From NCBI GenBank assembly GCA_964555235.1, contig CAZKRU010000034.1:1-43249 (forward strand): DNA of 43,249 nt, in the 5' to 3' direction. The DNA comes from CAZKRU01 sp964555235. Its GTDB lineage: Bacteria > Verrucomicrobiota > Verrucomicrobiia > Methylacidiphilales > CAMAQI01. Of the stretch, positions 31,787-40,154 are shown one piece after another; position 1 is the stretch's first letter, and every line of letters begins with the position of its first letter. A model generated the notes under the pieces. It did no database searches, was not told the DNA's origin, and was given only the letters and a program-made list of their open reading frames with translations. The translations under genes and the position numbers were made by a program.

Positions 31787-31802
31787 AGGGATTCGCTTTT
31801 TT
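31772..31802 (+). terminator. Rho-independent terminator at the end of the TPR gene
   Basis: The stem is AAGCG-(TC)-TCCCT, loop TAG, AGGGA-(TT)-CGCTT, followed by a U-tract ending at 31802. It comprises two 5-bp helices around a 2x2 internal loop. The triloop TAG (31784-31786) is the TPR gene's own stop codon, so the last four codons form the left arm. Confidence 0.85.
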
Positions 31803-31836
31803 AGTTTGAAGGCCGAAAATTTTTGCATTCTTTCCG

Positions 31837-31864
31837 TTGCACTTCTATTTCTACCTGATATATC
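31837..31864 (+). promoter_or_regulatory. Candidate promoter of acsA
   Basis: TTGCAC (31837-31842) and TATATC (31859-31864) are spaced by 16 bp, between the preceding terminator and acsA, 44 bp before the start codon. Each box matches the sigma-70 consensus at 4 or 5 positions. An AAGGA ribosome site follows, six bases before the ATG. Confidence 0.45.
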
Positions 31865-31908
31865 CCCGGGAGAGTATCTAATTTAAGATTAAGCGATAAG
31901 GAACATTC

Positions 31909-33855
31909 ATGAGTGATAAAAACGAGTCGGTGGCATCGGATAAACGTATTTTTAAGCCTTCAAAAGCCTTTTCAAAGGCGGCGCATTTGGGCTCTTTCAA
32001 GGATTACAAGAAGATGCACAAGCGTTCTCTGGAAAAACCCGAAAAATTTTGGGCGGAAGTGGCCTCTGAACTTTCCTGGTTTCAAAAGTGGCGCAAGGTT
32101 TTGTCCTGGAAGCCTCCTTATGCGGAGTGGTTTGTCGGTGGAAAGATCAATGCGAGTTTTAACTGCCTCGACCGTCATCTGACGACCCATCGCCGTAATA
32201 AAGCCGCTCTGATTTGGGAAGGGGAACCGGGCGATTCGTTGACGCTCACCTATCAACAGTTGCATCGGGAAGTTTGTAAGTTCGCGAATGTTCTCAAGAG
32301 TCGCGGGATCAAGACCGGAGATCGCGTCGTGATTTATATGCCGATGATTCCGGAAGCAGTCATCGCGATGCTCGCCTGTGCACGGATTGGTGCTCCTCAC
32401 AACGTTGTTTTCGGCGGTTTTAGCGCAGAAGCCCTCAAGGAACGCGTCAATGATTCCGGGGCCAAAGTGGTCGTCACGGCGGACGGTGGCTTTCGCCGTG
32501 GAAAAGTCATCGGACTCAAGGGAAATGTCGATGCGGCAATGGCCGGTTGTCCCGGGGTTAAGAGTGTGATTGTGGCTCATCGGACGAAGCAGGAAATTCC
32601 AATGCAGGAAGGTCGAGATTTCTGGTGGCACAATCTCATGGCAGAGGTGAAAGACGATTGTCCGGCGGAGAAACTCGACAGCGAGCACCCGCTTTTTGTT
32701 CTTTATACGAGCGGAAGCACGGGCAAACCGAAGGGGATTCTTCACACAACCGGGGGCTATCTCGCTGGGACGATGCTCTCGACGAAGTACGTCTTTGATT
32801 TGAAGGACGAAGATATCTATTTCTGTACCGCCGATATCGGATGGATCACCGGCCACAGCTATGTGGTCTACGGGGTTTTGACGAATGGTGGAACGAGTCT
32901 GATGTACGAGGGAGCTCCCGATTGGCCTCAGCAGGATCGTTTCTGGGAGATTATCGACAAGTACAAGGTGAACATTCTTTACACCGCGCCGACCGCGATC
33001 CGTTCCTTTATCAAATGGGGAGATCAATGGGTCGATAAGCATGATCTCTCGTCGCTGCGTCTTCTCGGCACGGTCGGAGAGCCGATCAATCCGGAAGCCT
33101 GGGCTTGGTATCACGAAAAGATCGGTAAGAAACGCTGTCCGATCGTTGATACTTGGTGGCAGACGGAAACCGGCGCTCACATGTTGACGCCGATTCCGGG
33201 TGTGACCCCGTTGAAACCTGGCTCCGCCACGCTTCCATTCTTCGGAGTCGATATGGCGGTGGTCGATGATCAAGGAAAAGAACTTCCTCCCAACGTGAGT
33301 GGAAAATTGGTGGTGCGCCGTCCTTGGCCCTCAATGCTCCGAACCTTGTACGGAGATGCCGGACGTTATCGCACGACCTATTGGAGTGATATCAAAGGGT
33401 GTTACTTCACCGGAGATGGAGCGCGTCGCGACAAGGATGGCTATTTCTGGGTCACGGGTCGTATTGATGACGTTCTGAACGTCTCAGGACACCGCATTGG
33501 CACCGCAGAGGTCGAAGGTTGTCTGGCGGGTCATCCGGCGATTGCCGAAGCCGCCGTCGTTGGGCGAAATGATGAGCTTACCGGTCAGGCGATTGTCGCC
33601 TTCATTACCCTCAAACAGGGCCAAAGCGCAAGCGATGAACTCAAGGATAGCATTCGCAAGCATGTGACCAAGGAAATTGGCGCGCTGGCTCGCCCGGGGG
33701 ATATCCGTTTCAGCGAAGCGCTTCCAAAGACCCGCAGCGGCAAAATCATGCGCCGTCTCTTGCGCGAAGTAGCCGGTGGCGGTGAAATCAAGGGAGACGT
33801 GACAACGCTCGAAGATTTCAATGTCATCGCGAAGCTGAAGCAGACGGAAGACTAA
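31909..33855 (+). CDS. acsA: Acetyl-CoA synthetase (acetate-CoA ligase, AMP-forming)
   Basis: This enzyme activates acetate with ATP and CoA to acetyl-CoA in the cytoplasm. The 648-residue protein matches the Acs family length. It has an N-terminal Acs segment (KFWAEVASELSWFQKWRKVL), the AMP-binding P-loop YTSGSTGKPKGILHT (about 265-279), and the acetyl-pocket motif DTWWQTETGAHM. The C-terminal PKTRSGKIMRR carries the catalytic lysine at about residue 612, which is controlled by acetylation in many bacteria. It is a single-gene unit with its own promoter and a convergent repeat element at its 3' end. Confidence 0.96.
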   Translation: MSDKNESVASDKRIFKPSKAFSKAAHLGSFKDYKKMHKRSLEKPEKFWAEVASELSWFQKWRKVLSWKPPYAEWFVGGKINASFNCLDRHLTTHRRNKAALIWEGEPGDSLTLTYQQLHREVCKFANVLKSRGIKTGDRVVIYMPMIPEAVIAMLACARIGAPHNVVFGGFSAEALKERVNDSGAKVVVTADGGFRRGKVIGLKGNVDAAMAGCPGVKSVIVAHRTKQEIPMQEGRDFWWHNLMAEVKDDCPAEKLDSEHPLFVLYTSGSTGKPKGILHTTGGYLAGTMLSTKYVFDLKDEDIYFCTADIGWITGHSYVVYGVLTNGGTSLMYEGAPDWPQQDRFWEIIDKYKVNILYTAPTAIRSFIKWGDQWVDKHDLSSLRLLGTVGEPINPEAWAWYHEKIGKKRCPIVDTWWQTETGAHMLTPIPGVTPLKPGSATLPFFGVDMAVVDDQGKELPPNVSGKLVVRRPWPSMLRTLYGDAGRYRTTYWSDIKGCYFTGDGARRDKDGYFWVTGRIDDVLNVSGHRIGTAEVEGCLAGHPAIAEAAVVGRNDELTGQAIVAFITLKQGQSASDELKDSIRKHVTKEIGALARPGDIRFSEALPKTRSGKIMRRLLREVAGGGEIKGDVTTLEDFNVIAKLKQTED

Positions 33856-33865
33856 TCCTCAGAAG

Positions 33866-33958
33866 TTTCTCGCAAAGTCCGCCAAGTCGCAAAGGTGCCG
33901 AGTCAGGATGGTTGAAAAAAACCTCCGATTCGCGCCTTGGCGAACTTGGCGAGAGAAA
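33866..33958. repeat. CGCCAAG-type palindromic interspersed repeat, copy C
   Basis: This imperfect inverted repeat has arms of about 25 bp. The left arm begins TTTCTCGCAAAGTCCGCCAA, and the right arm ends CGAACTTGGCGAGAGAAA. It lies between the convergent 3' ends of acsA and gatB, ending 10 bp before the gatB stop. The RNA from either strand would form a long hairpin, so it could act as a bidirectional 3'-end structure. It is more diverged from copies A and B than they are from each other. Confidence 0.8.
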
Positions 33959-33968
33959 CAAATCGCGT

Positions 33969-35417
33969 TTATGCCTTGAGTTTGCGCTCGAGGATTTCGC
34001 CGATGACTTGCGGATTCGCTTTCCCTTTGCTCATTTTCATGACGTAGCCTTTGAGGGAGTTCACCGCACCGGTCTTTCCGGATTTGTAATCGGCAACGCC
34101 TTTCGGATTGGCCGCAATGGCTTCGTCGCACCAGGCATCAAGAGCGCCCGTATCGGAGACTTGCTCCATTCCTTTCTCCTTCACAATTTGCGAGGGAGAG
34201 GCTCCGGAGCTGATCATTTCTGCAAAAATTTCCTTGGCCTGCTTGCTGTTCACTTTTCCGGATTCGACGACATCCGCAAGTTCGGTGAAGTGAGAGGGTG
34301 GAATTGGGATGTTGGCCAAATCGGGTTGTGTCGCGAGGTAATCGTTGAGCAGAAAATTAGCGACGATCGTTTTGTTCTTCGCCGGTTTTGCCGCAGTTTC
34401 GTAGTAGTTCGCAAAAGCGATTTCTGAGGCAAGGACGCCCGCTTGATATTCGGTGACGCCGTACTCATTCATCAGACGGGCGACTTTTTCGGCAGGAAGT
34501 TCCGGAACGCGGGCTTTAGCGGTGTTGAGAAGCCCTTGATCCGTTCGTAACGGCAAGAGATCGGGGCAGGGGAAGTAGCGGTAATCGTGGGATCCCTCTT
34601 TCACGCGCATCAGGAAGGTCTGGCCCTTGGCATCATCCCAGCGACGAGTCTCTTGACGAATGACGCCCCCAGAGGTGAGAACTTCAATTTGACGGGCAAT
34701 TTCCGAATGAAGCGAGCGACGAACGCCACTGATCGTATTCAGATTCTTGAGCTCACACTTGGTTCCGAATTCCTTTTGGCCCTTTGGACGAATGCTGATG
34801 TTGACATCGCAACGCATCTGGCCTTTTTCCATGTCAGCATCGCTGACTCCCCCATAGACAAGAATCTGGTGAAGTGCCGTCAGGTAGGCAAAAGCTTCTT
34901 CGGGACTCGCCAGATCCGCTTCGCTCACGATTTCCATGAGCGGGGTTCCGGCGCGATTGTAATCGATTCCGCTCGAGGCATCGAAGTGAAACGACTTCGC
35001 AACGTCTTCTTCCAAATGAATCCGGGTCAGGCGCACTTTCTTGTTCGCTTTGGCTTGGTCCTCATTTTGAACATCCTTCGGAAAAGCGAAGAGATGGAGA
35101 GGAACATAACCGCCGAGGCAGAGGGGTTGATCGAATTGAGAAATTTGATAGTTCTTTGGCATGTCCGGGTAGAAATAATTTTTCCGGTCAAACTTGCAGC
35201 GGGTGGCGATGGTACAACCGAGCATGAGACCGGTCTGAATTGTTTTGATCACCGCTTCTTCATTCGGAACCGGAAGGACTCCGGGCATTCCAAGGCAGAC
35301 GGGGCAAACTTGAGTGTTGGGAAGCGCGCCGTATTGATTGCGGCAACCACAGAACATCTTCGTGTTCGACTTCAATTGAACGTGAACTTCCAGACCAATG
35401 ACAGCTTCGTATTCCAT
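33969..35417 (-). CDS. gatB: Aspartyl/glutamyl-tRNA(Asn/Gln) amidotransferase subunit B
   Basis: GatB is the kinase subunit of the GatCAB transamidase that corrects misacylated Glu-tRNA(Gln) and/or Asp-tRNA(Asn). The 482-residue protein has the canonical start YEAVIGLEVHVQLKSNTKMF. A Cys4 zinc site follows (C-G-C near residues 23-25 and CPVC near 38-41). Further motifs are PDMPKNYQISQFDQPL, the GIDYNRAGTPLMEIVSE signature, and a C-terminal YqeY/tail domain (about 330-482). gatA and gatC are not in the window. Confidence 0.97.
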   Translation of the reverse strand: MEYEAVIGLEVHVQLKSNTKMFCGCRNQYGALPNTQVCPVCLGMPGVLPVPNEEAVIKTIQTGLMLGCTIATRCKFDRKNYFYPDMPKNYQISQFDQPLCLGGYVPLHLFAFPKDVQNEDQAKANKKVRLTRIHLEEDVAKSFHFDASSGIDYNRAGTPLMEIVSEADLASPEEAFAYLTALHQILVYGGVSDADMEKGQMRCDVNISIRPKGQKEFGTKCELKNLNTISGVRRSLHSEIARQIEVLTSGGVIRQETRRWDDAKGQTFLMRVKEGSHDYRYFPCPDLLPLRTDQGLLNTAKARVPELPAEKVARLMNEYGVTEYQAGVLASEIAFANYYETAAKPAKNKTIVANFLLNDYLATQPDLANIPIPPSHFTELADVVESGKVNSKQAKEIFAEMISSGASPSQIVKEKGMEQVSDTGALDAWCDEAIAANPKGVADYKSGKTGAVNSLKGYVMKMSKGKANPQVIGEILERKLKA

Positions 35418-35473
35418 AAATGACGTGGCATCCTAACCAGAGCGCACAAATCTGCAATAAAAAGGTGAGGCTT

Positions 35474-35602
35474 CACACAAAGCCGCAAACTTAGTGAGAA
35501 CGGAATTGTGCTTCTCGCGAAGGTCGCCAAGGCGCGAAGGAATGTTCGACTTTAAAACCAAAAAGATTTCTTGGCGGCTTGGCGAACTTCGCGAGAGACA
35601 AC
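35474..35602. repeat. CGCCAAG-type palindromic interspersed repeat, copy B (inverted relative to copy A)
   Basis: It begins with CACACAAAG (35474-35482), the same 9-mer that bounds copy A. Segment 35514-35602 is nearly identical to the reverse complement of 3405-3496. Both share the non-palindromic core AATGTTCGACTTTAAAACCA, not just the arms. It lies upstream of gatB and just downstream of the SUMF1-type gene. Relative to copy A it has a shorter left flank, and its right end lacks the outer CTTTGTGTG-type terminus. Confidence 0.85.
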
Positions 35603-35634
35603 AACTTAACAAATTGAATAATCGATTTATTGAC

Positions 35635-36654
35635 TCACGGATCTTTCACACACCGAAACCCGAGATGATTCGTCCCTGAACTCGGTTCCCCTTTTCCCCG
35701 ACTTCCGAGAAGATAGCGAGTGCAGTATTGGTCACTGCAAAGATAGGAGCCGCCCCGATGAATTCGTTTCGGGACCCCCGGCTCGCTCGGATCAAAACTG
35801 GAGGTTGGGCCTTGAGGATTGATGGTGAGATTTCCCTTTTTGGTCAATTCTGTGTAGTAATCAGGACGATACCAGTCACTACACCACTCCCAGACATTTC
35901 CTGACATATCATAGAGCCCGTAGGGATTGGGAGAAAACTTTGAGACGGGGGCCACTCCTTTGAACCCATCGAGCGCAGTATCTTTTACCGGGAATTGACC
36001 ATGATAGATATTGGCCATCCATTTTCCTTTCACTTTTAATTCATTTCCCCAGGGAAAGCGTTCGCCTTCCTTTCCTCCACGAGCTGCAAACTCCCATTCG
36101 GCCTCGGTCGGAAGTCGTTTCCCCGCCCACTTCGCATAAGCTTGAGCGTCTTCATAGGCGATATGGACGACTGGATATTTTTCGCGTCCTTTCAAATCAG
36201 AACTCGGCCCCTCTGGATGACGCCAATTGGCTCCGGGAAGATAGCGCCACCAGGCGGTGAAATTATCAAGCGGAACGGCGCGAGACGTGGGCGTAAAGAC
36301 GATTGATCCGGCGACCAGCGCTTCCGGGGGAGCTCCGGGAAATTCGGCTGCAGTCGGTTTGCGCTCGGCAACGGTGATGTAACCGGTCGCTTTCGCAAAG
36401 CGCGAAAAGGCTTCGTTCGTCACTTCTGTGGCGTCCATCCAAAACGCATTCACTTTGACCCGGTGGAGGGGACGGGAGTCAGTCATCGGATCCGATCCGG
36501 CGCCATCACAGCAACTTTTTGTCGGGTCTTCCAATCCCATCGTGAATTCGCCTCCCGGGATCCATTTCATCCCTGCAGGAGGAGGCACAACGGGGGAGGA
36601 ATACGCGACCATTCCGATGCAAAGAAAAATCAAATACGGCTTCATTTCAAACAT
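35635..36654 (-). CDS. Exported formylglycine-generating enzyme (SUMF1 family)
   Basis: Formylglycine-generating enzymes convert a sulfatase cysteine to formylglycine. The 339-residue protein has a signal peptide (MKPYLIFLCIGMVAYS; start at 36654 or 36645) and the FGE fold (about 28-339). Recognisable segments are GGEFTMG, DATEVTNEAFSRFAKATGY, RLPTEAEWEFAARGG and GNVWEWCSDWY. The C-terminus has GGSYLCSDQYCTRYLLGSRG and then NHLGFRC, with Cys306 and Cys311 at the spacing of the copper-binding active-site pair of human SUMF1 (C336/C341). Most bacterial SUMF1-domain proteins lack this pair, so a true FGE is likely. No sulfatase gene is nearby. Confidence 0.88.
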   Translation of the reverse strand: MFEMKPYLIFLCIGMVAYSSPVVPPPAGMKWIPGGEFTMGLEDPTKSCCDGAGSDPMTDSRPLHRVKVNAFWMDATEVTNEAFSRFAKATGYITVAERKPTAAEFPGAPPEALVAGSIVFTPTSRAVPLDNFTAWWRYLPGANWRHPEGPSSDLKGREKYPVVHIAYEDAQAYAKWAGKRLPTEAEWEFAARGGKEGERFPWGNELKVKGKWMANIYHGQFPVKDTALDGFKGVAPVSKFSPNPYGLYDMSGNVWEWCSDWYRPDYYTELTKKGNLTINPQGPTSSFDPSEPGVPKRIHRGGSYLCSDQYCTRYLLGSRGKGEPSSGTNHLGFRCVKDP

Positions 36655-36902
36655 AGTGAGATCACCTTAGGCTTCTCGATTTATTCTGCGAGAAAGATTT
36701 TAAGCCATGGGGGTCCCAAACAGATAGAGATCACACTCTCAAAGAATTTTTCTCTCGAGAAGTCAGCGATCCCTTTCATACCGTTGACCATGGAGCAAGT
36801 CGTCAGGGAACTCAAAGAAGAAGGTTAAAATTCAAAACATCCTCTCACCGAAAGAGCAGAACTTGGTTGAGTTTCTGGTTGCTTGAATTGATGGGAGTCC
36901 TT

Positions 36903-38891
36903 TTAGAATTTCTCCTTCAATCCGGCTTCATCCAGAATCGGAACGCCGAGCTTTTGGGCTTCGGCGAGTTTGGATCCGGCGGCTTCTCCAGCGACGAGAA
37001 ATGAAGTTTTCTTGCTAACGCTTCCGGAAACTTTTCCTCCGGCGTTGCGAATTCGTTCCGCGATGATTTCGCGCGGTTCGGAGAGGGAACCGGTGAGGAC
37101 AAAGGTGAGTCCGGCGAGGGTTTGAGCTTGAGGAGCGGGTAAATCTTGAGCAGAGCCAAAGTTAAGTCCGATCGCCCGGAGTTTTTCGAGGCGTTCCCGG
37201 TTTTCCGGTAGTTGAAAATAAGCGTGAATACTGGCGGCCATAATGTCACCGATTTCATGGATCGCGAGGAGTGATTCCAAGGAAGCACTGGCGAGGGCGT
37301 CCATGGTTTGAAAGTGCGCCGCGAGCGTTCGCGCGGATTCAGCGCCGACGTGCAAAATTCCGAGACCGAAGAGAAGCCTCCACAATTCCCGGGATTTACT
37401 CGCTTCCAAGGCATCCAGAACATTTTGAGCCGACTTTTTTCCCATCCGCTCCAAAGAGGAGAGGGTCTCGTGATTGAGTTGATAAAGGTCGGCGAGATCC
37501 GTGACGAGCTTTCGATCCACGAGTTGTTCCACGAGCATTTCACCAAGTCCTTCAATATCCATCGCGCCGCGGTGAGCAAAATGAAAGAGGCGACGTTTGA
37601 CTTGAGCGGTACAGTTTGGGTTCGGACATTTCAAAAAAAGTCCTTCTCGAACCGCTTCCGCTCCGCAGCAGGGACAGTGAACGGGAGGAACAATCTCGAT
37701 CTCATTTCCAGTTCGCTTTTCCAAAAGGACCCGAACGACGGCGGGAATCACTTCTCCGGCTTTTTCGATGAGAACGTGATCGCCGATTCGGATTCCCTTC
37801 CGTTTGACCTCTTCAAAATTATGAAGTGTCGCCCGGCTGACGGTCGATCCTGCGAGGGGAGTGGGCGTCAGTTCGGCGACGGGAGTAATGGTTCCGGTCC
37901 GTCCGACTTGGAAGGTCACTTCCTTTAAAACCGCCTCGGCTTGTTCGGCAGAGTACTTATACGCCATCGCCCAGCGCGGAGATTTTGAGGTTGAACCAAG
38001 TTGAAGACGCAAAGTCCAATCATCAAGTTTGATGACGGCCCCATCCGTTTCGTAAGTAAAATTCTTCCGCTCCTGATCGAGATCCTGAATGGCTTGAAGC
38101 AGGGATTCGGGCGAATGACATCTCCATGTCTTTTCCGGTGTCGGAAGCCCGGCTTCTTTGAGAAGGGTGAGCCATTCCTGTTGATTTTTGCAAGTCACTC
38201 CTTGAAGTTCTCCTGGGCTGTAGAGAACGATGGAGAGAGGACGTTGCGCAACCATTTTGGAATCGAGTTGCTTGAGGGATCCTGCAGCGGCATTTCGCGG
38301 ATTCGCAAACGGCTCTTCACCGGCAGACTGACGCTCCTCATTGAGCTTGGCAAAGGCGGCGCTCGGAAAATAGACTTCGCCACGAATTTCGAGAACTTTC
38401 GCTTTGCTTTTGATCCGCAACGGAAGCGATCGGATTGTTTTGAGATTTTGAGTGACATCGTCCCCGGTCTCGCCATTACCCCGCGTGGCTCCTTGAACCA
38501 AAACGCCTTTTTCATAGCGAAGACTGATTGCCACTCCGTCGATCTTGGGCTCCACCACAAAATGGAGATCCGTCCGGTCGAGAGCTTTTTCAAGACGCTT
38601 TACAAACTCAACGACCTCATCTCCCGAGTAAGTATTATCAAGACTCAGCATCGGAATGGCGTGAGTGACTTGCGTAAATCCGTCGAGCGGTTTCCCCCCG
38701 ACGCGCTGAGTGGGAGAGTCGGGCGTGATTAATTCGGGGTAAGTGGATTCGAGCTCAACCAGTTCGCGATAAATGCGATCATATTCGAGATCGGTAATGA
38801 GCGGAACCGCCTCCAGATAGTAAGCGTGATCGCAGGCGCGGAGGTAGTCGGCCCGTTCTTGATAGTGTCTAAGGATTTCGTCGGAAGCCAT
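36903..38891 (-). CDS. ligA: NAD-dependent DNA ligase LigA
   Basis: LigA seals nicks in replication and repair using NAD+. The 662-residue protein has all the expected domains. The Ia domain is at about 1-70. The adenylation domain has the nucleophile Lys116 in VEPKIDGVAI and the ATRGNGETGDDVTQN motif. These are followed by an OB fold, a Cys4 zinc finger (CPCC then CPNPNC, about 400-425), helix-hairpin-helix repeats (about 435-570), and a C-terminal BRCT domain (LAGLTFVLTGSLSEPREIIA). Its start overlaps the end of the vanZ-like gene by 23 bp, which suggests coupled translation. Confidence 0.97.
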   Translation of the reverse strand: MASDEILRHYQERADYLRACDHAYYLEAVPLITDLEYDRIYRELVELESTYPELITPDSPTQRVGGKPLDGFTQVTHAIPMLSLDNTYSGDEVVEFVKRLEKALDRTDLHFVVEPKIDGVAISLRYEKGVLVQGATRGNGETGDDVTQNLKTIRSLPLRIKSKAKVLEIRGEVYFPSAAFAKLNEERQSAGEEPFANPRNAAAGSLKQLDSKMVAQRPLSIVLYSPGELQGVTCKNQQEWLTLLKEAGLPTPEKTWRCHSPESLLQAIQDLDQERKNFTYETDGAVIKLDDWTLRLQLGSTSKSPRWAMAYKYSAEQAEAVLKEVTFQVGRTGTITPVAELTPTPLAGSTVSRATLHNFEEVKRKGIRIGDHVLIEKAGEVIPAVVRVLLEKRTGNEIEIVPPVHCPCCGAEAVREGLFLKCPNPNCTAQVKRRLFHFAHRGAMDIEGLGEMLVEQLVDRKLVTDLADLYQLNHETLSSLERMGKKSAQNVLDALEASKSRELWRLLFGLGILHVGAESARTLAAHFQTMDALASASLESLLAIHEIGDIMAASIHAYFQLPENRERLEKLRAIGLNFGSAQDLPAPQAQTLAGLTFVLTGSLSEPREIIAERIRNAGGKVSGSVSKKTSFLVAGEAAGSKLAEAQKLGVPILDEAGLKEKF

Positions 38892-39213
38892 AACGGTGGG
38901 CGATGCTGACGCCGAGAATGCCGCCGATCAAGTCTGCAATCCAGTCCCCGAGCGTACAGGTTCGCCCGGGGGTCAAACGTTGGTAGTTTTCGTCGGCAGC
39001 CCCCATCGCAGCGACAGCCATACAGGCGGTTATTGGGGAACTGAATGAGAATCGGTATGCAAAACCGGTGGTCGAATAGAGAAGGGCGTGAAGGACTTTG
39101 TCGGAGCCCGCGGGAAGCCTACTTGGAACTTTCTTTGCGGGAATGCTTGACAGTCCGATGAGGAGTAAGGTGGCCAAAAACGCAGGCAACCATTTTTTTA
39201 TTTTATCCGGCAT
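38869..39213 (-). CDS. VanZ-like family membrane protein
   Basis: The chosen start (39213, MPDKIKKWLPAFLATLLLIG) gives 114 residues. An ATG four codons earlier (39225) is equally possible. Upstream extension into the divergent kinase gene is non-coding. Three or four hydrophobic segments carry the VanZ-like pattern: GSDKVLHALLYSTTGFAY, then AADENYQRLTPGRTCTLGDW and IADLIGGILGVSI, with the conserved DE-x-x-QRxxPGRxxxxxD. The family is named for teicoplanin-resistance VanZ, but most members have no known function. It overlaps ligA by 23 bp. Confidence 0.85.
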   Translation of the reverse strand: MPDKIKKWLPAFLATLLLIGLSSIPAKKVPSRLPAGSDKVLHALLYSTTGFAYRFSFSSPITACMAVAAMGAADENYQRLTPGRTCTLGDWIADLIGGILGVSIAHRYGFRRNP

Positions 39214-39237
39214 GAATTGTGACATAGTGCCCGGGCT

Positions 39238-40149
39238 GTGATAACTGGCAACGACTTTTTTGTACTGGGGATCGAGGGTGGCGGAACCAAAACCACGTGG
39301 GCACTTTTGTCGAATGATGGCAAGGTCGTCAAGGAAGGACGAGGCGAAGCGAGCAACGTTCAGCACTCCAGCGACCCCACTTTGCTCCGAATTTTTGCGG
39401 CGATTCGTCGAAATCTTTCCATCAAGCCGAATGCGATTGGTGCTGCCTTTGCGGGATGTCATCTCGAATCGGAGCGCCAGAAAGTCGCCCGACTTTTGTT
39501 GAAGACCTGGCCCAAGGCTCAGAAGATCGTTGTCGATGAAGATACCTGTTCCGCTTATGCCGGGGCTCATGGACGCGGTGAAGGGATCATCGTCATCGCC
39601 GGAACGGGCTCCAATGTTTTTGGAATCAAGGGAGATCATCGCGAAAAGGCGGGGGGATGGGGGAATCTTTTTGCGGATCCCGGGAGCGGGTATGATGTGG
39701 CACGCCGAGGATTGGTGGAAGTTTACAATCACTATGATGCTACTCATAAAACGACCGCACTTGGCAAAGCCTATTTAAAAAAGACCGGGACACGCGATCT
39801 GGAAGAATTAGTTCCTTGGGTTCTGCATCGCAGTTCCAAAACGGAAGTCGCTTCCCTGGCCCCCGCCGTTTTTGAGGCCGCCCGACAGGGGGATCCTTTG
39901 GCAAAGAAAGTGGTTTTGGAAGGGGTGGAGGGATTGGCCCGGCGCGTCGTTTATGTTTCCAAGCGGTTGGGGATTAAGAAACCTCAGGTGGGCTTGGTGG
40001 GAAGTCTTTTTGAAAAGGATGAAAACTACTTCCAACTCTTTTTGAAAGTTTTGAAGAATGAAATCACTCCCGGAAATGTTTTTATCAGTCGCACTCCGGG
40101 CGCTGTCGGAGCGGCGCTACTCGTTAAGCACGCTTTGGGACAGGAATAA
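39238..40149 (+). CDS. BadF/BadG-family sugar kinase, probable MurNAc/GlcNAc kinase (MurK-like)
   Basis: The 303-residue protein has the ASKHA kinase phosphate-1 loop LGIEGGGTKTTWALL (about 9-23), the phosphate-2/connect region VIAGTGSNVFGIKG (about 118-131), and an adenosine motif LVGSLFEKDENYF (about 255-267). This is the BadF/BadG/BcrA/BcrD group, which includes GlcNAc kinase and the clostridial MurK that phosphorylates MurNAc and GlcNAc. The adjacent murQ (5 bp downstream) makes MurNAc 6-phosphate production the likely role in muropeptide recycling. The start is GTG without a Shine-Dalgarno. Only 24 bp separate it from the divergent vanZ-like start. Confidence 0.88.
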   Translation: MITGNDFFVLGIEGGGTKTTWALLSNDGKVVKEGRGEASNVQHSSDPTLLRIFAAIRRNLSIKPNAIGAAFAGCHLESERQKVARLLLKTWPKAQKIVVDEDTCSAYAGAHGRGEGIIVIAGTGSNVFGIKGDHREKAGGWGNLFADPGSGYDVARRGLVEVYNHYDATHKTTALGKAYLKKTGTRDLEELVPWVLHRSSKTEVASLAPAVFEAARQGDPLAKKVVLEGVEGLARRVVYVSKRLGIKKPQVGLVGSLFEKDENYFQLFLKVLKNEITPGNVFISRTPGAVGAALLVKHALGQE

Positions 40150-40154
40150 TTTTT

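Noticed and set aside
31972..33273. Long minus-strand open frame opposite acsA (433 codons)
   Set aside because: It is the antisense shadow of a strongly conserved gene. The translation is rich in His/Arg/Ile with no recognisable domain.
36655..36902. Plus-strand fragment ending TMEQVVRELKEEG at 36790-36828
   Set aside because: The tail looks protein-like, but there is no coherent upstream domain and no ribosome site. It may be a remnant of a small gene, but I cannot name a parent. Nothing else in this gap could be supported.
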